A stretch of DNA of 64,000 nucleotides from an uncultured Caulobacterales bacterium (lineage in GTDB: Bacteria > Pseudomonadota > Alphaproteobacteria > Caulobacterales > Maricaulaceae). The DNA is taken from assembly GCA_938009235.1 (NCBI GenBank), contig CALLIK010000002.1, positions 1 to 64,000 of the forward strand. The letters are read 5' to 3'. Positions 56,188 through 64,000 of this stretch are shown here, piece after piece (position 1 is the stretch's first letter; the number at the start of each line of letters is the position of its first letter). The notes beneath the pieces are model-generated. The model made no database searches. It saw nothing but the letters and a program-made list of their open reading frames with translations, and was not told the origin of the DNA. Position numbers and translations under genes: made by a program.

Positions 56188-56215
56188 AAAAAAATGGCTC
56201 CGTAGAGCCATTTTT
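56188..56215. terminator. Bidirectional terminator
   Basis: AAAATGGCTC, loop CGTA, GAGCCATTTT, with A runs on the left and T runs on the right. It serves the McrC-like gene on the plus strand and the micro-ORF on the minus strand. Confidence 0.85.
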
Positions 56216-56216
56216 A

Positions 56217-56366
56217 TTATCCAAATGGATCTTCAATTTTACTTTCTAAGATTTCTATCTTATTTTTCAGATATTCAATTTCGTCTCGAATTTCGTCTTT
56301 GAAGAGCTGAAGATAAAGCGCATCCGCCTCAGAAGGGGCCGCGATTATTTTGGTTTGAATTCCCAT
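56217..56366 (-). CDS. 49-residue coiled-coil micro-protein
   Basis: A short frame with ribosome binding site GGAGAAG before the ATG. The second half (LKNKIEILESKIEDP) has a heptad pattern of Leu and Ile typical of a short coiled coil. It starts 11 bases after the stop of the AIPR-like gene, in the same operon, and ends at a terminator. I do not recognise it; an oligomerisation partner or an antidote is possible. Confidence 0.6.
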   Translation of the reverse strand: MGIQTKIIAAPSEADALYLQLFKDEIRDEIEYLKNKIEILESKIEDPFG

Positions 56367-56377
56367 ACTGCTTCTCC

Positions 56378-57712
56378 CTAGCTCATCAACGCAAATTTGA
56401 ATTGCTGAAAAGCAAGGTTGTAAGACCCCTTGTCCTTACCAACCTTCTGGGGGTCATAGTTAGACATTGTTATTGCCATATTGAAACCTTCAACAATTGC
56501 ATCGAAATGCTTCTCTAGGAACTCAAACGGATTCACCTTCCATCCAACCTGGCACTCTTCCACCTCCATAATAGCTGATAGGCCAAACACCAATGGAGCA
56601 ATGAACCCATCAGGAACTTTAAACTCCGTAGGTTGTTTAAAATAAGGTGTAGAAGCCGTACCAGTCTTTGGTTTCTTGACAGCTGTAATCTTACCGAACT
56701 TTCCGCCGGAACGATTATATGATTTAGGTAAGTTTATATGCATCCAATCTACCAACTCTGGCATATCAACTAATATGTCGAATGCAGACTCTACCGAACT
56801 ATTTTGTAGTTGATACTTACCCGTCTTCTGTTGTGTCGCAATGTCGTCCTGCGTCATCAACAAGTCGAAGTTTTCTGACAGCTTTGCCTTGCTACTATAC
56901 AAGAGAGTAGGATTTAAATCGAATGTCTCATCGTTAGATAAGCAATTCTCTTTTTCCAACAATGACAGCGGGACCCATGCTAGTGACACTAAGTCTCGAA
57001 CACGAATTGGGGTCCGGTCATCGCTTTTCCACTCGTTAAGCTTCCACTCGACGCGTTCGGCTAACTGTGGAGATTTTTTCTCAAATCTCGCACGAATTTC
57101 GTCATAAAAGCCCTTCTGGTTAGCTTTCGCCTCTAATGAAAGTTGGGCATTATTGTTACGAGACGCACAGATGTCTATCATAGCAATCCGGAACTCTTCT
57201 AAAGTTTCGGCGCTATCATCTGAAGGAATAAGCAATTCGGTGGCCACATAGAAATTCAACTCATCTTCTAGTTCTAATATTTCACCTAGGTTTTCATCCC
57301 AGACTGACATTAAATCATCCCAAGTCTTGAGTTTTCTAGACCACTCTTGCCCGGTCGCCGCTTCAATCAAGAAAATACCGATTGAAAGCATGTTGTGACC
57401 ACCATCAAGAACACCTTCTACACCACCTGAGAAATCGACTTTATACCGATTTCTTTCTAATGAAGTGGCAGAAGAAGTCGCAATGAGAAGACCCTTTGAT
57501 TTGAATTGAAACAATTCCGGAGAACCCTTCAGAGTATCAATAATTTCAGAGGTGACACGATTGGTTTTGGGTTTGCGTGGGTTCGCGTCCAGTATGTTTT
57601 TCTGGAACAAAGGGATAAGCTGCTTTGCTTTCAAGTATCCCGTTACACGCGTTATTGCATTAAACTCATCCTCAGATGCGTGAAAAATGCGTATTATGTT
57701 TTGCTTTGTCAT
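56378..57712 (-). CDS. AIPR-like protein
   Basis: 444 residues. FQFKSKGLLIATSSAT followed by VLDGGHNMLSIGIFLIE (D103-GGHN) has the arrangement of the AIPR family (abortive infection phage resistance) and the DGQHR-type ParB-like proteins. The rest is helical and unrecognised. It is transcribed toward the McrC-like gene; a tetranucleotide repeat lies 156 bases upstream. The AIPR match is from motif shape and not a profile search. Confidence 0.6.
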   Translation of the reverse strand: MTKQNIIRIFHASEDEFNAITRVTGYLKAKQLIPLFQKNILDANPRKPKTNRVTSEIIDTLKGSPELFQFKSKGLLIATSSATSLERNRYKVDFSGGVEGVLDGGHNMLSIGIFLIEAATGQEWSRKLKTWDDLMSVWDENLGEILELEDELNFYVATELLIPSDDSAETLEEFRIAMIDICASRNNNAQLSLEAKANQKGFYDEIRARFEKKSPQLAERVEWKLNEWKSDDRTPIRVRDLVSLAWVPLSLLEKENCLSNDETFDLNPTLLYSSKAKLSENFDLLMTQDDIATQQKTGKYQLQNSSVESAFDILVDMPELVDWMHINLPKSYNRSGGKFGKITAVKKPKTGTASTPYFKQPTEFKVPDGFIAPLVFGLSAIMEVEECQVGWKVNPFEFLEKHFDAIVEGFNMAITMSNYDPQKVGKDKGSYNLAFQQFKFALMS

Positions 57713-57868
57713 TTTAATTTCCTTTGTAAAGACAAAGGAGAGGCTAAATTTTTACCGGTCGAGCCCTTAAACTCTTCCTATATGTCCAGCCCACTCCAGG
57801 GTTTCCGTCACAAATCCTTGCGACAGGCCCCAATAGGATTAAAATGTAAAAAAGTCAAGTTATTATCG

Positions 57869-57888
57869 ATCTATCTATCTATCTATCT
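57869..57888. repeat. ATCT tetranucleotide repeat (5 copies)
   Basis: Five perfect ATCT units in the 291-base gap between the AIPR-like and methyltransferase genes. On the minus strand it sits just before TTGACT (57853-57858), a possible -35 box of the AIPR-like gene, so copy number could alter transcription. The rest of the gap shows nothing else. Confidence 0.75.
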
Positions 57889-58003
57889 AATAAACCCTTA
57901 AGTTATTGATTAATATGAATACTTATTTTCTGACACTAAGCGTTTAAACGCCGGATCACAATCTAACGACACTTTAGCTGGTAGATAAGAGACGTGCCCC
58001 GAC

Positions 58004-59911
58004 CTAATATCCTACGAAAAGATATTCTTTCACTGAGTTCCTGTTGCTCGACTTCTTATGACCTTGGTTCGCAAAGGAATATCTATAGTCGATCTCTTGG
58101 ACTTCAATATGAGTTTTGTACTTCCCCATCAATGCGACGAGTTCATCCTTTGTGGGCAGTGAATTTGAAGAATAGGACAAAAGGATAATACTGTCTTTGA
58201 GACGCCTAAAGAGCCTGTCAAAAGCGTCATGAGAGCCAACTCGTGTACTGAACGGGGTTGGGTAATTCTTAAACTTCTTGGTCTTCAAATGCTCCTGCAT
58301 CTGAACGCCCTTCCAATCACATGCCAAGCCTTCAACAAAGTGATAGCGACGTACATATTCGTTGTCAGATAAGGGGCTATAATAAGGCGGATCAAGATAG
58401 ACTAAATCAGGCTTGAAAGATGCCGTCATTGCATCCCCTCTGCGCGATTTACTCTCGCGACCATTATCGAAGACAGCTTCGTTCATCAGTGCAGTAGCTC
58501 TGCGAATTTGCTCCTCCATACTCATGCGCAAATCAGCGCGGCCATCATCATATCGGAGGCCCGTATATGTGAAAATTCCCCGAGCTCTTTTCTTGACGCA
58601 GGCCCGAATAAGAGCGGACATTGCAAGCGCACGCTTATATGGATTTCTAATTTTCGCGATGTTTGCACGAACCAAATCAATTATCTGATTTTCTTCGTCG
58701 GTATAATAAAGTCCTTCGAAAGTATCTTGGACGAAACTCCCTTTTGAAGAGTTCTCCCAAAATAGTTTTTCAATATCGCTCTCTGATAAGGTTATCGAAC
58801 TATTCTCGACGAGGGCTTTAGTAATAGTCGCCCCCATCGCCATGTAATCATTGGCGAAGACCTGCTTGCCCATACTCTTGAACATGTAACTTACAACGCC
58901 GGAGCCCGAAAAGAGGTCAGCCACCGTCTCAAACTCAAACCGGTTAGCTATGTTTTGGATGTGCGGGAGTAATTTCTCTTTGGACCCCATATATCGCGTT
59001 GAAGGATATAGGCTTGCTTGCTCTATTAGGGGAGCTGGAACTTCTTTCAATACGAAGCGAGGATGCGCCTTCGCAGTAACAATCACATCTTGTCCTTTTC
59101 GCGTACCAGCCTTCGAACTTATATTACGGCGAGTGCTATGAACCGCAATCTCCATACCTTCATATAATTCCGTAATGAGAGGGTGGTTGGAATTTGTAAG
59201 CACGACGTGGCAACCGAGCTTCTGAAGACGTCGAACTTCTTCAGCAAGTTCAGCATGATCTTCATCATCAAAGCGTTCTTTGGTGTATCGTTTAAAGTCT
59301 GAGTATTCAGAAATGGGTAGATAAGGCGGATCCAAAAATACGAAATCACCAGCGCGCGCATTTTCTTTGAGAACTTTTTTGTAATCCCCCAAAATAATTT
59401 CCGTGCCTTGAAGAGCCTTTGAAGCGGATCGAAGTGTATCCGCCCTAACAAATTTAGCCTTTGGATTTTTCCCGTATGGTGAATTGAAATGACCGCTTTT
59501 ATTGACCCGGTAAAGCCCATTGAAACAGGTTCTATTCAAGAAAATTGTCCGCGCGCCAGCAGTGACCTCATCTAGGTCCTCAAAACGCCTTGCTCGAATT
59601 TCGTAAAAGTCTTCCTCTGTGTTTTTTAGAGAAGACAATTTGACAATTAGAGCCTCCACCTGGTCTCTAACTACTGTATAAACATTGATGAGTTCGGGGT
59701 TCAGATCACCAATGACCCCCTGCTCTGGATTTATATCAAAAAACAAGGCCGCCCCTCCGATGAAGGGTTCGATATATCGGTTGAATGCCTTCGGCCTAAC
59801 CCGGTTCAACTCGTCTAAAAGCTGCGATTTCCCACCAGCCCATTTCAAGAAGGGCTTTGATGGAGGAAGTTCCTTCCCATTCAAGCAAGCGATTGGCAAT
59901 GCATGGTTCAT
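58004..59911 (-). CDS. Fused twin-domain DNA adenine methyltransferase (M.FokI-like)
   Basis: 635 residues. Two complete D12-class adenine methyltransferase domains in tandem. The first has PFLKWAGGKSQLL (WAGGK at 24-28) and LDPPYLP (194-197); the second has STRYMGSKEKLL, VADLFSGSGVVSY and VYLDPPYYSP (from 507). This is the architecture and size of M.FokI, whose halves methylate the two strands of an asymmetric site. GGGA precedes the ATG at 59911; earlier in-frame starts exist at 59923 and GTG 59965. The matching nuclease could be the divergent gene at 60275. Confidence 0.85.
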   Translation of the reverse strand: MNHALPIACLNGKELPPSKPFLKWAGGKSQLLDELNRVRPKAFNRYIEPFIGGAALFFDINPEQGVIGDLNPELINVYTVVRDQVEALIVKLSSLKNTEEDFYEIRARRFEDLDEVTAGARTIFLNRTCFNGLYRVNKSGHFNSPYGKNPKAKFVRADTLRSASKALQGTEIILGDYKKVLKENARAGDFVFLDPPYLPISEYSDFKRYTKERFDDEDHAELAEEVRRLQKLGCHVVLTNSNHPLITELYEGMEIAVHSTRRNISSKAGTRKGQDVIVTAKAHPRFVLKEVPAPLIEQASLYPSTRYMGSKEKLLPHIQNIANRFEFETVADLFSGSGVVSYMFKSMGKQVFANDYMAMGATITKALVENSSITLSESDIEKLFWENSSKGSFVQDTFEGLYYTDEENQIIDLVRANIAKIRNPYKRALAMSALIRACVKKRARGIFTYTGLRYDDGRADLRMSMEEQIRRATALMNEAVFDNGRESKSRRGDAMTASFKPDLVYLDPPYYSPLSDNEYVRRYHFVEGLACDWKGVQMQEHLKTKKFKNYPTPFSTRVGSHDAFDRLFRRLKDSIILLSYSSNSLPTKDELVALMGKYKTHIEVQEIDYRYSFANQGHKKSSNRNSVKEYLFVGY

Positions 59912-60274
59912 TTTTGTTCCCATTTTGTTCAGTGTATTGCATTGCGAATCTGTTCCGTCAATCACAAGCTAGTGGCCGGATCAGAAAGGTTCAACAAGTC
60001 AGATCTGCATAACCTCGGTTCTTTGAATGGACGAATAGCCCGCAAGTCTTTGTCGCGATTGCACCTATGGTCGAATATTTCGGATATTGCCCAAAAATGG
60101 AAAGTTCCATTTACGCTGAGCGTAAGCTCTAGCCAGAGTTTCACGAAAGACGCCGGAGCGCTCTTGCGATTAGATTAAGTGTTTGCAATTTAAAATCAGT
60201 CCGCCAAAGCTGATGATAGAGAAAGCCTGGTCATGGGTTTCACATCCAACAAATTTTGAATTTGAGTAAGAACT
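59912..60274. promoter_or_regulatory. Divergent intergenic region
   Basis: About 360 bases between the starts of the methyltransferase and the DGQHR-nuclease gene. No believable gene on either strand; the short frames here have no ribosome binding site or family character. It must hold both promoters. Confidence 0.5.
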
Positions 60275-62572
60275 ATGGACAGTACTAACCCTGCAAATTT
60301 GCTCGGACCAAAAGAACAGATTTCAGCACATAGAGCACGTAGCAAAAAACATATCGAGAGGACCGTGAACAGAAAGGAGTTTTCTGGTCAAATTGAGGAC
60401 GGATGGTCCTATTCTGAAAAAAAATACAAAACTAAAATTAAGTTAGAAAAACAAAAGCCCAATGACGAAGTATTCGAAGACCAGGTTTGGTGTTTGTTTA
60501 GTTCAATGGGCTTCACAAAGATGTCCGCAGGCCGGCATTTTACTCTCCAGTATGGAAAAAACGAAGCAGAGATGCAGCAGATTGATGTATTAGCCGCTGA
60601 CGATGATGTTGCGATCGTTGTTGAATGTAAGGCCACTAAGGAAGCTGGAAAGAAAGAGAAGGGCACCTTCAAGAAGACCGTTGAAGCTATGTCATCCCAA
60701 AGAGCAGGTATTATTCGAGAGCTCAAAAAACTCCTTAAAAACCCAAAACTCAAAGTTGCCTTTATATTTGCCACGAAAGATTACAGACTTATTGAGAATG
60801 ATAAGGAGCGGTTGAAATCCGCTAAAATCCATCATTTCGGTGAAAATGAAATCGAATATTATCGAGAGTTAGCTGACCACTTGGGAAGTGCTGCGCGATA
60901 TCAACTAGAGGCAGATCTATTTCCAAATCAAAAAATACCCAACATCCATAATGAAGTTTATGCGATCGAGTCACGTGTTGGAAAGATAAAGTGTTACACT
61001 TTTTCAATTGAGCCGGAAAGGTTGTTGAAACTGGGCTATGTCCTCCATCGTTCCCGTGCGGTCGATACGATGCCAAACTACCAAAGACTGATAAAGAAGA
61101 ACCGGTTAAAGAATATTCGCGAATTTGTGGAAAAAGGGGGGTATTTCCCCAATTCTCTAATTGTAAACATCAATGACAAAGTCTTTTTTGAATCGCTCGG
61201 TAAGAACATTGAAAATAGCTCTTCAAGTATCGGGGTTCTCAAACTCCCTCAGAAATACAAGAGTATCTTTATCATCGATGGCCAGCATCGTTTATATTCT
61301 TACTCTGACAGTTCTAAGGCTCAGTCATCAACCGTCCCCGTGGTCGCATTTGTGAAGCTAGATGGCGACGAGCAACTAAAGATGTTCATGGATATAAATG
61401 AAAACCAAAAAGCCATATCTGCAAACCTAAAGACGACTTTGGAAGCAGACTTAAAGTGGGACTCTGACGACCTTAAGCAACGGGCGACAGGCCTCATCAA
61501 TACAGTCGCAATTAAATTAGGTGAAGATTCGAACTCCCCACTCTTCGGTAGAGTTATGGTAGGTGAAGATAAGAAGAGTGATCTTCGGCGCATAAGCTTA
61601 ACATCAATTACACGCGGTATCAAAGGCACGAAATTGGTTGGTCGCTTCTCTCCATCAGAAGTGCTTGAACCTGGTTTTTTCTACACCGGTTCAAATGAGA
61701 AAACTCTTGAGAAGATCACCACGGTTCTTTGGCGTTATTTCGAAGACATTTCAGAAGCTGCGCCCTTGGAATGGGATAGATTTCAAACAAATGAAGGCCT
61801 AATAAATAGCCCTAATGGCGCAACCGCCCTGATAACGACATTTGGTGACATTTTAGATTTTGTAATAAACACTAAAAATTTGTCTGATAGCGATAGCACA
61901 ACAGACGAAATTTATGACCTATGCTCTCCATACATTGCAGTTCTAGGAAAATATCTGAACAATGTTCCTTCTGAACAACGCGCTGAAATGCGGCGTCAAA
62001 AAGGTGGTCAAGCCCCGCTTGTCTTCAGGCGGTTCTATCAGAAATCGCTCAACATTGTGTTTAGCGACTTCTCTCCCGAAGGGTATACAGAATTTTGGGA
62101 AAGTCGCGAAAACGAAATTGTTGACGCAGCAAAGAGAGAGATCGCGTCAATTGAAATAAGCCTGAAGTCGGCAACTAAAAGTGCGCTCGAGAGTAAGTTC
62201 AATGAAAATTGGGAAATTGCCGGTATACCCATCAAGGTCCGCAAATCTGCGAATGAACTAAAGATCGAAAAGGAGAACCTTTCGGGCCAGGTAGTCGACT
62301 TAATGGATTGTTTAAATTTAATACACTATCGCGATATCTTTCTTCAAAATTGGGAAGATCTCTTCAAGTCTGTTTACATTTTCCCCAAGTCAGAAAACAA
62401 ATCCAAAAAGTTACAAACACAATGGTTGGATAGACTAAGCAGAATCCGAAACGACCTCACTCACCAGCACATGATATTGCCTGAAGATGCCAAATTTTTA
62501 AGCGCTGTCACAGATTGGGTGCTTGAAGATAACACGGAGAAACTCGAGCTCGGCGGCCATCTTTCAGGCTAA
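60275..62572 (+). CDS. Nuclease-DGQHR-HEPN-type protein
   Basis: 765 residues in three parts. Residues about 60-190 form a PD-(D/E)xK nuclease: D104 in QIDVLAADD and E117-x-K119 in VVECKATK. Residues about 220-560 are a DGQHR domain, with FIIDGQHRLYS at 332-342, related to DndB/ParB-like proteins. The C-terminal region ends with RIRNDLTHQH, an R725-x4-H730 motif typical of HEPN ribonucleases. It is divergent from the twin methyltransferase. Restriction of unmethylated DNA, with RNA cutting as a second step, is a possible role. Confidence 0.75.
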   Translation: MDSTNPANLLGPKEQISAHRARSKKHIERTVNRKEFSGQIEDGWSYSEKKYKTKIKLEKQKPNDEVFEDQVWCLFSSMGFTKMSAGRHFTLQYGKNEAEMQQIDVLAADDDVAIVVECKATKEAGKKEKGTFKKTVEAMSSQRAGIIRELKKLLKNPKLKVAFIFATKDYRLIENDKERLKSAKIHHFGENEIEYYRELADHLGSAARYQLEADLFPNQKIPNIHNEVYAIESRVGKIKCYTFSIEPERLLKLGYVLHRSRAVDTMPNYQRLIKKNRLKNIREFVEKGGYFPNSLIVNINDKVFFESLGKNIENSSSSIGVLKLPQKYKSIFIIDGQHRLYSYSDSSKAQSSTVPVVAFVKLDGDEQLKMFMDINENQKAISANLKTTLEADLKWDSDDLKQRATGLINTVAIKLGEDSNSPLFGRVMVGEDKKSDLRRISLTSITRGIKGTKLVGRFSPSEVLEPGFFYTGSNEKTLEKITTVLWRYFEDISEAAPLEWDRFQTNEGLINSPNGATALITTFGDILDFVINTKNLSDSDSTTDEIYDLCSPYIAVLGKYLNNVPSEQRAEMRRQKGGQAPLVFRRFYQKSLNIVFSDFSPEGYTEFWESRENEIVDAAKREIASIEISLKSATKSALESKFNENWEIAGIPIKVRKSANELKIEKENLSGQVVDLMDCLNLIHYRDIFLQNWEDLFKSVYIFPKSENKSKKLQTQWLDRLSRIRNDLTHQHMILPEDAKFLSAVTDWVLEDNTEKLELGGHLSG

Positions 62573-62758
62573 CCGGTGCAACCTCACTCTAGTGAATATA
62601 GGACGCTCAGAGATCCCTGAAATTAAAGTACGTTTCATACATCAAATCTTATGGCAGCTAGAGGTCATTGATGAGTATCAATTGTGAAAACGTAGAGCCC
62701 CACAATAATATAGGGCAGGTTCTCCTATATTCAATTTTAGCTATATGAAGGTTGTTAG
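62573..62758. other. Intergenic region before the TPR gene
   Basis: No supported gene. A short hairpin (TATAGG with CCTATA) lies near 62710-62730 and a GAAGG ribosome binding site at 62747. Confidence 0.4.
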
Positions 62759-64000
62759 ATGGAAAAATGGGCTTCGCTACTGCAAGATATTGTCACGTCG
62801 ATCTCACTTGATGAAGCTGATTTAGGGCCTGTCATAAACGCGTGTGATGACCCAAAGGTAGAAATTTATCTGAAGGGTTTACCACACAAAGGCATTCAAC
62901 CGCCCATAAAGGATAACTCGATCATTGCCGAGCTCAACGCGTCGGGGCAAACAGCAGAAGCAACCATATTAAACCTTACAATACACCGTTCAATCTTGGA
63001 GAATACCAACAATCCGGGTGCACTCTCAGCAAGTGAAAAAATCCAAATTTCAGATCTATTTGATGAGCTAATAGCATCCTGCCGAAATCACCCAGATGAA
63101 CTTTCACCAAGCGCATATTTCATCTTACGCTTGAATGCAGGCTTCTATGGTTCGGAAGGAGATTTTGAAGCTGAAAAAAATGCCAACGATGAAGCGCTGA
63201 AAATTTTACGTCACCAAACACTCTCTAATAAACACGATCAACGCGAAAAGTTGGCGGATTTTCTTTACAACCTTGGAATTCTTTATAGCCAAAGAGAGAA
63301 CTTTTCTGCATCCCTAAACGCTTACAAAGAAGCGCGGGACATCGGCATCCTTCTAATTCAGAACGGATCCGCCTCTTCCAAACATAGTCTGGCAATAACA
63401 TTAAACAATCTGGGTAATTTACAAGGACGAACAGGCGACTCAGAAGCGGCCCTTATTTCACTTTCCAGCGCAATAGCTATATACCGTGAATTGATAGAAG
63501 AGTGTTTTCATTCATGTGAAGAGGATCTTGCTCTCTCTCTCATTTCAATCGGAAAAATACACTTCACCAAAAAGGACTTTGAACAAGCTAAGCTAGATTT
63601 AAAAGAAGCGTGCCATCTGTATGAGACACTAAGCGAAATCCATCCAACTCAATATCAAACCGGCTTGGCATTGGCTTTAAGGAACCTTGGCGGCACTTAC
63701 GGCCAAAACGAGGAGCTTGCGCTTGCTCTTGAATGCTTTGAAAAAGCCTGCGTGATCGATAGAAATTTGGCGAGTTCCGGAGATCCGGATGCATGCAATG
63801 GATTAGCATCGACGCTGAACAATTTGGCAATAATATATTTTAAGCAGGGGCATTTTCAATTGTGCCAAGACGCGTTCCAAGAGTGCTGGCAGGTTCGCAG
63901 CCGACTTTCGGTCGAAAACCCCTTAACATTCGGAGGAGATCTCGCCTCCCTCCTAAAAAACCTTGGAATGGTCCACAGGAAGCTTGGCAATCATACTGCG
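62759..64000 (+). CDS. Tetratricopeptide repeat protein (partial at right edge)
   Basis: The frame is open for 414 codons from ATG 62759 to the window end. After an N-terminal domain of about 120 residues I do not recognise, at least five TPR units appear, for example LNNLGNLQGRTGDSEAALIS, LRNLGGTYGQNEELALALEC and LNNLAIIYFKQGHFQLCQ. The kinesin-light-chain type of repeat (xxNNLGxxxxxxGxxxxA) is often fused to CHAT or other effector domains in defence and signalling proteins; such a domain would lie beyond the edge. Confidence 0.8.
   Translation, partial: MEKWASLLQDIVTSISLDEADLGPVINACDDPKVEIYLKGLPHKGIQPPIKDNSIIAELNASGQTAEATILNLTIHRSILENTNNPGALSASEKIQISDLFDELIASCRNHPDELSPSAYFILRLNAGFYGSEGDFEAEKNANDEALKILRHQTLSNKHDQREKLADFLYNLGILYSQRENFSASLNAYKEARDIGILLIQNGSASSKHSLAITLNNLGNLQGRTGDSEAALISLSSAIAIYRELIEECFHSCEEDLALSLISIGKIHFTKKDFEQAKLDLKEACHLYETLSEIHPTQYQTGLALALRNLGGTYGQNEELALALECFEKACVIDRNLASSGDPDACNGLASTLNNLAIIYFKQGHFQLCQDAFQECWQVRSRLSVENPLTFGGDLASLLKNLGMVHRKLGNHTA

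Noticed and set aside
59903-60178. 91-codon plus-strand frame between the divergent genes
   Set aside because: Overlaps the start of the methyltransferase and has no family character; most likely promoter DNA.
57712-62572. Phosphorothioate (Dnd/Ssp) system
   Set aside because: DGQHR recalls DndB, but no dndA, C, D, E or ssp genes are present.
62671-62748. 25-codon frame before the TPR gene
   Set aside because: No convincing ribosome binding site and no pattern; too short to support.
1-64000. CRISPR array or rRNA operon
   Set aside because: No regularly spaced repeats, no cas genes and no rRNA sequence were seen; the only short tandem repeat is ATCT at 57869.

Overview
The window looks like the chromosome of an alphaproteobacterium, most likely a dimorphic marine type near the Hyphomonadales/Maricaulales. 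This is inferred from gene content (DivJ/PleC-like kinase, zinc-finger CHCC protein, DUF1491, long-form HPF next to PtsN, RP4/Ti-style trb genes) and not from a marker search. It has two halves that meet at a tRNA-Thr gene at 19.56 kb.

Core half (1-19.6 kb). The end of an IS30-type transposase enters at the left edge, followed by about 650 bases without a convincing gene. Then come panD, a small zinc-finger protein, an ABC transporter ATPase fused by ATGA overlap to a 30-residue stump of a Gfo/Idh/MocA oxidoreductase, a MATE exporter, a BcsB-like exopolysaccharide protein behind a good sigma-54 promoter, a DivJ/PleC-like histidine kinase, sufE, an HNH nuclease, ppx-ppk1 (polyphosphate), ptsN, hpf, membrane proteins and metG.

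Mobile half (19.6 kb to the right edge). A tyrosine integrase lies just after tRNA-Thr(TGT). Next is a nuclease-helicase pair resembling Hachiman defence. Then follows a complete-looking trb/tra conjugation block on the minus strand: DUF2274-trbI-G-F-L-J-E-D-C-B, a CopG protein, traG, radC, a relaxase, the TraF peptidase, DUF2840, an AlpA-like regulator, DUF2285 and DUF736. This is the layout of an integrative and conjugative element. A decayed inverted copy of DUF736, a large glycine-rich nuclease-like protein, ardA and a 600-base run of strong hairpins follow. No second attachment site was seen, so the element appears to extend past 64 kb.

Cargo (47.5-64 kb). This is dense in nucleases: a PDDEXK_4-like protein, a thermonuclease-like lipoprotein, a metallophosphoesterase, a DEDDh exonuclease, a three-gene McrBC-like system (small nuclease, McrB-like GTPase, DUF2357 McrC-like nuclease), and an unusual cluster. 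The cluster has a twin-domain adenine methyltransferase resembling M.FokI, a divergent protein combining a PD-(D/E)xK nuclease, a DGQHR domain and a C-terminal HEPN-type motif, and an AIPR-like protein with a micro-ORF. I consider that cluster (56.2-62.6 kb) the best candidate for an undescribed modification-linked defence system. A TPR protein runs off the right edge.
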